A stretch of DNA of 16,555 nt from contig CAMPYJ010000050.1 in NCBI GenBank assembly GCA_946998205.1, positions 1-16,555 of the forward strand, given 5' to 3'. The position numbers were made by a program, and so were the translations under genes. The DNA comes from an uncultured Prevotella sp. (lineage in GTDB: Bacteria; Bacteroidota; Bacteroidia; Bacteroidales; Bacteroidaceae). Positions 7,838 through 15,020 of this stretch are shown piece after piece; position 1 is the first letter of the stretch; each line of letters begins with the position of its first letter. Under the pieces are notes generated by a model that had not been told where the DNA came from, did no database searches, and worked only from the letters and a program-made list of their open reading frames with translations.

Positions 7838-8095
7838 CGGGCGGTTCTATAAATTACCACCGTAAAGTTTTTTATGGCAGTCTTTTTAAGTTTTGTCGTC
7901 TTGTGGACTCTTTTTATATAAAACAGGCTGCGCCTCAACAATTCAAACAAGTTTGATTGTATTCGGCTTGCTCCGTTTTTGGTTCAATTTGCTTGTTCGT
8001 TCAGTCGTATAGCTCGCTATACTCCTTCACTCACAAACAAATTGACCTCAAAAATAGTCTCACAATCTGTCAAAGCTAATTTATAGAACCGCCCT
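7838..8095. mobile_element. MITE-like non-autonomous element, copy 1
   Basis: A 258-bp element with near-perfect 19-bp terminal inverted repeats AGGGCGGTTCTATAAATTA and no substantial ORF of its own. Internally there is a perfect 7-bp stem, GTATAGC-TC-GCTATAC (8007-8022), and an imperfect hairpin at 7939-7959. Copy 2 at 12971-13232 has the same content in inverse orientation. The same terminal repeat borders the IS4-family transposase remnant at 15856, so it probably derives from, or is moved by, such an element. No clean target duplication is visible. Confidence 0.82.
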
Positions 8096-8238
8096 AATCT
8101 GTTTTCAACTGCAGGCAGCCGGTAGTCGATGACGAGTTCGTTCTGCAAGTGTTGCGTGAATGATGATACGTTCGGTTTCTGCCCCGTGTGAGTGTGCGTC
8201 ATCAACACGAGTGGCGATGGCACCTCCTGATTTTCCAT
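8017..8238 (-). CDS. Short doubtful ORF ending inside element copy 1
   Basis: This is a 73-codon open frame. The first 46 or so residues come from unique DNA (MENQEVPSPLVLMTHTHTG...), and the last part is read from the L end of the element, giving GRFYKLALTDCETIFEV. An in-frame TGA lies about 27 nt upstream of the ATG. It may be the start of a gene cut by the insertion, or a chance frame. No family is recognised, and the sequence left of the element shows no obvious continuation. Confidence 0.25.
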   Translation of the reverse strand: MENQEVPSPLVLMTHTHTGQKPNVSSFTQHLQNELVIDYRLPAVENRLGRFYKLALTDCETIFEVNLFVSEGV

Positions 8239-8277
8239 GCTCAGATGAGGTTGCGCCAGTTGTCAAAGATGAACGTC

Positions 8278-9243
8278 TCAAGGTTCTGTTGTTATTTCCT
8301 TGCGCACTGTTCCGTCGTCCATCACGATGATGTTTACGCCCGTCTGCGGCCTGCTGATTCTGGTTCCGTCCAGCAGGTAGCGCGCCTTCTCCATGGGCTT
8401 GCGGCCGTATGCGGTGTGTTTGTCCACCGCGCTGTACGCCTTGCGCGGCTTGATGTTGAATGTCATCGACTGATTCTGATAGGATATCTTTTTGAGATCC
8501 ACAAATCCATCTCCGCCTCCCAGTCCGTATACCACATGGAAATTGCCCTTGTTGTCGTAGCCGTCGATGACGAAGCAATGTTGCGCGTAAGGCGAACTTC
8601 CTCCGTAGATGACCGGCATGCCGTCTGAAAGTTGCTGGTAAAGTGTTGTGTACCATGTGCTGTCGCTTACATCATCGTAGAAGGTTGACAGGTAGGTCAC
8701 GGCATCGTCGTACGCGAAATAGTCTTTCAGGGCCTGTGCCACATCCATGTCATAAGCGCCGCTGTAGTATTGTCCATAATCCATTTTCACGGCAGCGCCA
8801 CAGTCGGCCATGATTTTTGCCACAGCTTGTTTCTCCTCGTCCGAGCTGTCGTCACCGTATGTGTAGGCATCTCTCATCTTCTTCCAGTCGTAGGTGCTTT
8901 TGCTGAAGTCGGCCTTAACGAAGCATGTCAGTCCGTCATCGCCCTCGTATGCGTAGCTCACGCTACCTTGTCCGCGCGCCGGATAGCCGTAGTATTTCAT
9001 GACCTGTGCCATGGCCGTGGCCACGCAGCCTGTCTTGCAGTGCGCGTTCTCGCCGGGAGCCAGCGGACATTGTAGGTTGTAGGGTGCGTTTTGTCCCCAG
9101 GTTGTCTTGAGCATGGGCGCCACCGATGGCTTTATTTTGCCCTTCATGAGTCTGAAGCATTCGTATTGCGACATGTCTTTCGCATGGATGCCCGTGAAGA
9201 GGTAACATGAAATGAGCATAATCAGGGATTTCTTGTTCATCAT
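8278..9243 (-). CDS. C10 (streptopain/SpeB) family cysteine peptidase with C-terminal sorting tail
   Basis: A predicted secreted cysteine protease of 321 residues. The signal peptide spans residues 1-21 (ending GIHA), and mature sequence leads straight into the catalytic domain (VAPMLKTTWGQNAPYN, 41-56). The catalytic cysteine is C73 in HCKTGCVATAMAQVMKYYGYP and the catalytic histidine is H222 in AQHCFVIDGYD. The inhibitory propeptide of SpeB-type zymogens is absent. After the histidine the usual HVNWGWGG block reads HVVYGLGG (236-243). The end, RYLLDGTRISRPQTGVNII then MDDGTVRKEI, resembles the C-terminal tail of Prevotella type IX-secreted or surface proteins. The ATG at 9243 is preferred to an upstream start at 9306, which would read through the rng terminator. 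Confidence 0.85.
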   Translation of the reverse strand: MMNKKSLIMLISCYLFTGIHAKDMSQYECFRLMKGKIKPSVAPMLKTTWGQNAPYNLQCPLAPGENAHCKTGCVATAMAQVMKYYGYPARGQGSVSYAYEGDDGLTCFVKADFSKSTYDWKKMRDAYTYGDDSSDEEKQAVAKIMADCGAAVKMDYGQYYSGAYDMDVAQALKDYFAYDDAVTYLSTFYDDVSDSTWYTTLYQQLSDGMPVIYGGSSPYAQHCFVIDGYDNKGNFHVVYGLGGGDGFVDLKKISYQNQSMTFNIKPRKAYSAVDKHTAYGRKPMEKARYLLDGTRISRPQTGVNIIVMDDGTVRKEITTEP

Positions 9244-9284
9244 GTGCGGTGTGTTTTTGTGGAATATGCTATGTGGAAAATGAT

Positions 9285-9326
9285 GAGAAACAACAGGGAT
9301 GGACACGCTTGCGGCATGCTCATCCC
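9285..9326 (-). terminator. Terminator of rng
   Basis: On the minus strand, GGGATG (9326-9321) pairs with CATCCC (9301-9296). Inside them GCATGC pairs with GCGTGT around a CGCAA loop, allowing two G-U pairs. A T-rich run, TGTTGTTT, follows. It begins 17 nt after the rng stop and separates rng from the peptidase gene. Confidence 0.65.
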
Positions 9327-9342
9327 CGTAGTGTCATAGACT

Positions 9343-10917
9343 TCACTTGGTCTCTATCTCTTCCTTCATGTCGATGAACTGCTTCCTTGCGTCGTAGAAC
9401 TCGTATTGCAGGAAGGCGAGTTTCTGTGAAGGGACGATGTTTACTCCCAATCCGTACTTCATCTGCCACTTTCGCTTCAGGGAGAACAATCCTTGATTGA
9501 TGTATGCGGCGACATACGGATGTACATGTAGGTAGAATCGCTTGATTCCGATTTTGTTGACTAGTTTGTCAATTTTTCCCTCTAATTGGTCGGTGAACAA
9601 TATGCTCGACTTGATTTGTCCCGTTCCGTTGCAGGTCGGACAGGTTTCTTCAACGTTGACATCCATCACGGGTCTTACTCGCTGTCTGGTTATCTGCATC
9701 AATCCAAACTTGCTGAGAGGAAGGATATTGTGGCGCGCTCGGTCGTTCTGCATGTTCTTGCACATGCGTTCGTATAGCATCTGTCGGTCTTCGGCAAGAT
9801 GCATGTCGATGAAGTCGACGACGATGATGCCCCCCATGTCACGCAGCCTGAGCTGCCTTGCCAGTTCGTCGGCAGCCCCTAAGTTCACCTCAAGCGCGTT
9901 TGCCTCTTGTCCGTTCTCGTTCCGCGTGCGGTTTCCGCTGTTCACGTCCACCACATGCAAGGCCTCGGTATGTTCTATGATGAGATAGGCGCCGTGCTTG
10001 TAGTTGACGGTCTTGCCGAAGCTGGACTTGATTTGCTTGGTGACGTTGAAATTGTCAAAGATGGGCACCTTTCCCGCGTATCTCTTCACGATTCCCGACT
10101 TGTTCGGTGCTATCAGCGATACATAGTCTTTAACCTGCCTGAACGCCTCCTCGTCATTAACGTAAATATTCTCGAAGCTTGGGTTGAAAATGTCCCTCAG
10201 CAGGGCGATGGCCCGTACGGCTTCTTCGTATACAAGCTGAGGCCGTTTTTGTGTTTTCTGAACCTTGACAATCGCATCTTGCCAACGCTTTGCCAGCACT
10301 TTCATCTCGCCGTCCAGCTCTGCGGCTCTTTTTCCTTCCGCCACCGTGCGTACGATGACGCCGCAGTTTTTAGGTTTGATGCTGCGCACGAGTTGTTTCA
10401 GCCTGGCGCGTTCCTCACCGTTTTTTATTTTTGAAGAAACGGAGACTTTGTCACCGAAGGGGATTAGAACCAAAAAGCGGCCCGCGAAAGACAATTCGGC
10501 GGTCAGCCGAGGCCCTTTGGTTGAGATAGGTTCTTTAACGATCTGCACCAACACTTCTTGCCCCACGGTCAGTGTCGACTGCACGCTGCCGTCTTTTTGC
10601 AGGTCGGGCAGGCGTGAGGCTTTGGCAAATGGATAAAGTTTTTTCCTGTCACTCTGTACTTGCTTCAAGTACTTCGCATACGAATTAAATTGGCTCCCTA
10701 AGTCAAGATAGTGAAGAAAAGCGTCTCTTTCATATCCTACATCCACGAAGCAGGCGTTCAAGCCTGGCATGAGTTTCTTTACTTTTGCAATGTAGACGTT
10801 TCCAACAGAGAAAGATGCAGCGCGCGGCTCGTTCTGATATTCAACCAGACGCTTATCCTCTAACAGTGCCGTGGCAATGTCTTTCTCCTGGACGTCAATA
10901 ACAACTTCGCTGGTCAT
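9343..10917 (-). CDS. rng: Ribonuclease G (RNase E/G family)
   Basis: This is a single-strand endoribonuclease of rRNA maturation and mRNA decay. The 524-residue product has an N-terminal S1-like RNA-binding region (about 36-145), then the RNase E/G catalytic domain. The metal-binding aspartates are D324 in HVVDVNSG and D368 in VVDFIDMH. The zinc-link cysteines are in CPTCNGTG (426-429). The region after about 435 is short, so the protein lacks the long degradosome scaffold of RNase E and matches Bacteroidetes RNase G in length. It lies downstream of HU and a small basic protein but behind a hairpin terminator, so it may depend on read-through or an unseen promoter. Confidence 0.96.
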   Translation of the reverse strand: MTSEVVIDVQEKDIATALLEDKRLVEYQNEPRAASFSVGNVYIAKVKKLMPGLNACFVDVGYERDAFLHYLDLGSQFNSYAKYLKQVQSDRKKLYPFAKASRLPDLQKDGSVQSTLTVGQEVLVQIVKEPISTKGPRLTAELSFAGRFLVLIPFGDKVSVSSKIKNGEERARLKQLVRSIKPKNCGVIVRTVAEGKRAAELDGEMKVLAKRWQDAIVKVQKTQKRPQLVYEEAVRAIALLRDIFNPSFENIYVNDEEAFRQVKDYVSLIAPNKSGIVKRYAGKVPIFDNFNVTKQIKSSFGKTVNYKHGAYLIIEHTEALHVVDVNSGNRTRNENGQEANALEVNLGAADELARQLRLRDMGGIIVVDFIDMHLAEDRQMLYERMCKNMQNDRARHNILPLSKFGLMQITRQRVRPVMDVNVEETCPTCNGTGQIKSSILFTDQLEGKIDKLVNKIGIKRFYLHVHPYVAAYINQGLFSLKRKWQMKYGLGVNIVPSQKLAFLQYEFYDARKQFIDMKEEIETK

Positions 10918-10945
10918 TTCTCTTCTTACTTTGCTTAGTTACATC

Positions 10946-10992
10946 AAAAAAGGGCGTGCCAAACATCCTCCATAGGACTTTCGACGCGCCCC
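10946..10992 (-). terminator. Terminator after the small basic protein gene
   Basis: On the minus strand GGGCGCGTC (10991-10983) pairs with GGCACGCCC (10960-10952), with one mismatch and one wobble. TTTTTT follows. The loop holds a smaller TCCT/AGGA stem. It lies between the 29-residue gene and rng. Confidence 0.6.
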
Positions 10993-11019
10993 ACTGTCAG
11001 TATAGACCGTCAAGCAATG

Positions 11020-11109
11020 TTATTTGCTCTTGTGTCTATTCTTTCTCAATCTTTTCTTACGCTTGTGCGTAGCCATCTTGTGGCCCTTCTTTTTTTTACC
11101 GTTTGGCAT
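11020..11109 (-). CDS. 29-residue lysine/arginine-rich protein, AURKAIP1/COX24-like
   Basis: The frame reads MPNGKKKKGHKMATHKRKKR followed by LRKNRHKSK and stops at TAA. More than half the residues are Lys, Arg or His, as in small ribosomal proteins. Very similar short proteins are conserved in Bacteroidetes and carry the AURKAIP1/COX24 domain, whose mitochondrial member is ribosomal protein mS38. A ribosomal role is therefore likely by family, though not provable here. It starts 96 nt after HU, in an AT-rich leader without a Shine-Dalgarno site, and ends before a hairpin terminator. Being this short it is easily missed in annotation. Confidence 0.85.
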   Translation of the reverse strand: MPNGKKKKGHKMATHKRKKRLRKNRHKSK

Positions 11110-11205
11110 AATTTTAAATGTTTAAAAATAATATGTTTTGTACTGAATTTTCATCATTGTCAAGCGCATGTCGCCCGCTTGGCGATTCACTGCTCAACGG
11201 CAGCC

Positions 11206-11484
11206 CTACGCTTTCATCGCATTGATGAAACTTTTGGATGGCTTGAAGCTGGGCAAGTCGTGCGCGTCAATCGTGATGGTGGTGTTCTTTTGAATGTTCC
11301 TGGCGGTCTTTGTCGCTCTGTGCTTGATGATAAAGCTGCCGAAACCTCTCAGATAAACGTTTTCCTTATTCTTGAGAAGGCTGTCCTTTACCGTGGACAT
11401 GAAGCATTCTACCACGGCTGCCACTTCCTTTTTCTGTAAACCGGTAGACACTGAAATTTCGTTGATGATATCTGCTTTCGTCAT
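11206..11484 (-). CDS. HU family DNA-binding protein
   Basis: A 92-residue histone-like protein of the HU/IHF fold that bends and compacts DNA as a dimer. The N terminus MTKADIINEISVSTGLQKKE is typical of the helical dimerisation part. The segment VYLRGFGSFIIKHRATKTARN carries the GFGSF turn and the start of the DNA-binding arm, with INEN-type proline-region residues replaced by NIQKNTTITI. The end FKPSKSFINAMKA is the usual C-terminal helix. The gene has a TATATTTG -7 box about 60 nt upstream and heads the minus-strand group with the small basic protein and RNase G. Confidence 0.93.
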   Translation of the reverse strand: MTKADIINEISVSTGLQKKEVAAVVECFMSTVKDSLLKNKENVYLRGFGSFIIKHRATKTARNIQKNTTITIDAHDLPSFKPSKSFINAMKA

Positions 11485-11539
11485 TTTGTGAATTTGTTAT
11501 ATGTTATTATTTTTTACCTCTTATCTCGGTTTTGATTTG

Positions 11540-11547
11540 CAAATATA
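11540..11547 (-). promoter_or_regulatory. Probable -7 box of the HU gene
   Basis: TATATTTG on the minus strand fits TAnnTTTG exactly. The -33 position has only a T-run. Transcription would start near 11535 and give an A-rich leader of about 50 nt without a Shine-Dalgarno site. Confidence 0.55.
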
Positions 11548-11754
11548 GTGGTTTTTTGCGTGATAGAAAAATATATTTAGTTATTTTTTGCCAAATCCAA
11601 CTCTGGAGATGTCGTAGAAGTCATTATTTCCCAAGAACTTATATTTTCATGTATCCTTGGCGGCGGCTTTTTTCTTCCTCGTGTCAGCCTGCGTGTCTGT
11701 CATGCCTCGGCTTGTGTCCGCGGGCCTCGCCGGCCTGTTTCGCCGCGTTGTTTC

Positions 11755-11785
11755 TTGGCTGTTATCCGATAAATGCGTAGATTTG
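11755..11785 (+). promoter_or_regulatory. Promoter of dinB, overlapping the translation start region
   Basis: TTG (11755-11757), a 20-nt spacer and TAGATTTG (11778-11785) fit the Bacteroidetes pattern. The expected transcription start falls at about 11788-11791, on the double ATG at 11787-11792, which implies a leaderless message. Confidence 0.6.
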
Positions 11786-11789
11786 CATG

Positions 11790-12878
11790 ATGAGAAAAAT
11801 AATCCATGTCGACATGGATGCGTTCTACGCGTCGGTAGAGCAGCGTGACCATCCCGAATTGAGAGGTAAACCGGTGGCCGTTGGTCATGACGGGCCGCGT
11901 GGCGTGGTGAGCACGGCAAGTTACGAGGCCCGCAGGTTCGGCGTGTGCTCGGCGATGCCCGTGTGCAATGCCAAGCGTGCGTGTCCGCAGCTGATAGTCG
12001 TGCCTCACAGGGATGAGGCGTACCGCGAGGTCTCCATGCAGATCCGCGAGGTCTTCCGTGAGTATACCGACGTCATCGAGCCCATATCCTTGGATGAGGC
12101 GTTCTTAGACGTTACTGACAACAAAAAGGGCATTGACGACCCGCTGGCCATCGCTCTTGAAATCAAGAGGAAGATATGGGAAACCACTCGCCTGACCGCT
12201 TCGGCCGGAGTGTCCTACAATAAATTCCTGGCCAAGATAGCTTCTGATTACCGTAAGCCTGACGGATTGTTCGTGGTTAACCCCGGCGACGCGTACGATT
12301 TCGTCGGCCAGCTGAGGATAGAGAAGTTTTGGGGCATCGGCCCCAAGACGGCCCGGCAGATGCATGAGATGGGAATCTTCACGGGCGAGCAGTTGCGCGC
12401 GGTTTCCGAAAGACACTTGGTCGAGGTGTTCGGCAAGATGGGAAGCGTATATTACCATGACGCCAGGGGCGATGACGAACGGCCCGTCGTCAGTCATTGG
12501 ATCCGCAAGTCCGTAGGCTGCGAGCGTACCTTTCCGGAAGACCTCACCAGGCGCTCGGCCGTCGTGATTGAGCTGTACCACACGGTGCTTGAGCTGGTGG
12601 AGCGAATCAGGGAGACGGGGTTTGAAGGACAGACGCTTACCCTGAAAATCAAGTTTTATGATTTCACGCAGATCACCCGGAGCGTCACGGCGGACCACCG
12701 CCTGCATACCAAAGACCAAATACTGCCGCTGGCCAAGGGCTTGTCGTGCGAGGTGGATTGTTCCCGGCGGCCGATACGGCTGATGGGGCTGTCGCTGAGC
12801 AACCCTCACGCCGGCTGTGAGGCTCAGCGGGAGAAACGTTGGGCGGAAGGGTGGATTGACGGTTTTGAAGACGCCTGA
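11790..12878 (+). CDS. dinB: DNA polymerase IV (Y-family translesion polymerase)
   Basis: This is an error-prone polymerase that copies damaged templates. The 362-residue product opens with MRKIIHVDMDAFYASVEQRD, holding metal ligands D8 and M9 and the steric-gate region F12-Y13. The second catalytic pair D102-E103 is in SLDEAFLDV. The SASAGVSYNKFLAKIASD-like segment (about 133-150) and the helix-hairpin-helix region FWGIGPKTARQM follow, then the little-finger domain. The very C terminus (RWAEGWIDGFEDA) lacks an obvious QLxLF clamp-binding peptide. The second of two adjacent ATGs gives the family-like start; the first (11787) adds one Met. The promoter sits directly before the ATGs, so translation may be leaderless. 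No LexA-type operator was recognised. Confidence 0.95.
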   Translation: MRKIIHVDMDAFYASVEQRDHPELRGKPVAVGHDGPRGVVSTASYEARRFGVCSAMPVCNAKRACPQLIVVPHRDEAYREVSMQIREVFREYTDVIEPISLDEAFLDVTDNKKGIDDPLAIALEIKRKIWETTRLTASAGVSYNKFLAKIASDYRKPDGLFVVNPGDAYDFVGQLRIEKFWGIGPKTARQMHEMGIFTGEQLRAVSERHLVEVFGKMGSVYYHDARGDDERPVVSHWIRKSVGCERTFPEDLTRRSAVVIELYHTVLELVERIRETGFEGQTLTLKIKFYDFTQITRSVTADHRLHTKDQILPLAKGLSCEVDCSRRPIRLMGLSLSNPHAGCEAQREKRWAEGWIDGFEDA

Positions 12879-12970
12879 AGAAGGTTCTCTCCTCACCGTC
12901 AAGCAGGCCGCGCCGCGCCTTGTTTCCATTCCGTTCCTGGCAGCGAGCGACGAGCGTTTAAAAACCATTG

Positions 12971-13232
12971 AGGGCGGTTCCATGAATTAGCTTTGGTTGA
13001 TTGTGAGACTTTTTTTTTTAGGTCAATTTGTTTGTGAGTGAAGGAGTATGACGAGCTATACGACTGAACGAACAAGTAAATTGAGCCAAAAACGGAGCAA
13101 GCCGAATACAATCAAACTTGTTTGAATTGTTGAGGCGCAGCCTGTTTTATATAAAAAGAGTCCACGAGATGACGAAATGTAAAAAGACTGACACATGAAA
13201 ATCTTTACGGTGGTAATTTATAGAACCGCCCT
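12971..13232. mobile_element. MITE-like non-autonomous element, copy 2
   Basis: About 262 bp, inverse in orientation to copy 1 at 7838-8095 and sharing nearly all of its internal sequence. The L-end inverted repeat is slightly decayed (GGGCGGTTCCATGAATTA), while the R end at 13214-13232 is intact. The internal stem has changes on one arm (GTATGAC against GCTATAC). It fills much of the 568-nt gap between dinB and pyk. Between 12879 and 12970 there is only GC-rich sequence with a weak hairpin near 12905-12922. Confidence 0.8.
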
Positions 13233-13238
13233 TGAACC

Positions 13239-13317
13239 AAAAAGAGTCCACACGATGCCGAAACGTAAAAAGACTGACACATGAAAATCTTTGCGGTCGT
13301 AATTTATAGAACCGCCC
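13239..13317. repeat. Extra copy of the element R end
   Basis: These 79 bp repeat 13153-13231, the R-terminal part of copy 2, with six base differences. They end in the same inverted repeat. The result is two R ends in tandem, with seven unique bases between. Confidence 0.85.
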
Positions 13318-13324
13318 TTAATCA

Positions 13325-13356
13325 TTTGGACTTGTCAGATAACTTTTGTAATTTTG
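13325..13356 (+). promoter_or_regulatory. Promoter of pyk, next to the element end
   Basis: TTTG (13325-13328), a 20-nt spacer and TAATTTTG (13349-13356) match the Bacteroidetes consensus in full. Transcription would start near 13360, leaving a leader of about 87 nt that ends in a run of CAT triplets before the ATG. The -33 box is 7 bp from the R end at 13317. Confidence 0.75.
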
Positions 13357-13446
13357 CATGGAATAACAAAGCAAATGTTTGCACCGATGAATGGACCCGA
13401 ACACCCTTTTCCGCGCGGGCCATGCATCAAATGAATCATCATCATC

Positions 13447-14910
13447 ATGAAACAGACAAAGATAGTATGTACGATCAGTGATCGGAATTGCAGTGAGGAG
13501 TTTTTACGAAAATTGTTTTTCGCAGGTATGAATGTCGTGCGTATGAACACTGCTCACGCCACCGTTGACGGCATGAGAGAGATCATCAAGAACGTTCGCG
13601 CGGTCTCTTCCCACCTGGCATTGTTGATTGACACCAAGGGTCCGGAGGTGAGAACCACGAACGTCGCCGCTCCCATCGTCTACAAGACGGGTGAGATCGT
13701 GAAGGTTTTCGGCAGGCCCGACGTGGACACCACGCACGACATCATCAACGTCTCGTACGTGGAAATCGCGAGAGACCTGAAAGTGGGCAACGACATCTTG
13801 ATAGACGACGGGGCCCTCGACCTGAAAGTCATAGACATCCTCGGGCCCATGCTCGTGGCGCAAGTCATGAACGACGGTACGCTCGGGGCGCATAAGAGCG
13901 TCAACATCCCCGGAAGACACATCGACTTGCCCGCCCTCACCGAGAAAGACAAGCGCAACATTCTCTTCGCCATCGAACAGGACGTCGACTTCATCGCACA
14001 TTCTTTCGTGCGTGACGCGCAGGACGTGAAAGCCGTGCAGGACATCCTTGACGAACACCACAGCGACATCAAGATCATCTCAAAGATAGAAAACCAAGAG
14101 GGCGTTGACAACATCGACGAGATCATCGACGCCTCTTACGGCATCATGATAGCCCGGGGCGACCTGGGCATCGAGGTCCCCATCGAGGAGATACCCGGCA
14201 TCCAGCGCCAGATCATCCGCAAATGCGTCATGAAGAAAAAACCGGTCATCGTGGCCACGCAGATGCTTCACACCATGATATGCAACCCGCGCCCAACGCG
14301 GGCCGAGGTGACCGACATCGCCAACGCCATCTACTCTCGTACAGACGCGCTGATGCTCAGTGGCGAAACGGCGTCGGGACGCTATCCGTTGGAGGCCGTC
14401 AGGACCATGGCGCGCGTGGCTGAGCAGGCCGAGGCCGACAGGGTATGGGAGACAACCATCAATCCCATGGCCGACGGCTGCGTGAGCCAGCGGGAGTTCT
14501 TGGCGCACTCGGCCATCGAGTCTACCCGCCAGCTGGGCGTGAAGGGCATCATCACTGACAGCGACACGGGGCTGACGGCGCGCAATCTGTCTGCTTTCAG
14601 AGGCTCTACGCCTATCCTGGCCATCTGCTATAAGGAAAAGACGCAACGCCTGCTGAATTTGAGTTACGGGGTTCTGCCCATCTACCAGAAAGAACATACC
14701 AGTTCAGAATACATCTTCACGGCAGCCCTCAGAATGCTCAGGCAGAAGGGATATATCACACAGGAGGATAAGATTGCCTACCTCAGCGGCAGCTTCGGGA
14801 AGAACGGAGGCACCACCTTGCTGGAAATCAACAAAGTGGGACAGGTGTTTGACAACTCGTACGAGTTTCACCTTCCACACTATGAGAATGACGAAGAGGC
14901 GGAGAGGTGA
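13447..14910 (+). CDS. pyk: Pyruvate kinase
   Basis: Pyruvate kinase converts phosphoenolpyruvate and ADP to pyruvate and ATP at the end of glycolysis. The 487-residue product has VRMNTAHA (31-38), IDTKGPEVRT (61-70), the catalytic lysine K213 in IISKIENQEG with metal ligand E215, IMIARGDLGIEVP (233-245) with D239, and NPRPTRAEVTDIANA. The C-terminal domain ends with SGSFGKNGGTTLLEI, as in other Bacteroidetes enzymes. The ATG opens MKQTKIVCTISDRNC. It appears to be monocistronic: it has its own promoter at 13325-13356 and a strong terminator about 110 nt after the stop. Its sequence is visibly richer in GC than the minus-strand genes at the left of the window. Confidence 0.96.
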   Translation: MKQTKIVCTISDRNCSEEFLRKLFFAGMNVVRMNTAHATVDGMREIIKNVRAVSSHLALLIDTKGPEVRTTNVAAPIVYKTGEIVKVFGRPDVDTTHDIINVSYVEIARDLKVGNDILIDDGALDLKVIDILGPMLVAQVMNDGTLGAHKSVNIPGRHIDLPALTEKDKRNILFAIEQDVDFIAHSFVRDAQDVKAVQDILDEHHSDIKIISKIENQEGVDNIDEIIDASYGIMIARGDLGIEVPIEEIPGIQRQIIRKCVMKKKPVIVATQMLHTMICNPRPTRAEVTDIANAIYSRTDALMLSGETASGRYPLEAVRTMARVAEQAEADRVWETTINPMADGCVSQREFLAHSAIESTRQLGVKGIITDSDTGLTARNLSAFRGSTPILAICYKEKTQRLLNLSYGVLPIYQKEHTSSEYIFTAALRMLRQKGYITQEDKIAYLSGSFGKNGGTTLLEINKVGQVFDNSYEFHLPHYENDEEAER

Positions 14911-15020
14911 TGAGCGCCGGCGGCTGACGTGGGGCAAGGGCGGCATGAGCGCCGGTGACGCTGGCGCGTGACAACGGTCAGCGGGGGGATTCCCGTACCC
15001 AGACACCTTATCATATAAAG

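Noticed and set aside
8105..8656. 183-codon minus-strand ORF
   Set aside because: It overlaps the C10 peptidase in another frame and has an Arg/Gln/His-rich composition typical of a shadow frame.
11647..11919. 90-codon minus-strand ORF with a lysine-rich end
   Set aside because: Most of it is antisense to dinB and its promoter, and its Arg/His/Pro-rich body looks like a shadow frame.
12105..12983. 292-codon minus-strand ORF
   Set aside because: It is antisense to dinB, which is well supported, and has no recognisable domain.
13281..13481. 66-codon ORF beginning MKIFAVVIYRTAL
   Set aside because: It begins in the element end and runs across the pyk promoter into pyk in a different frame; treated as an element artefact and described as a finding.
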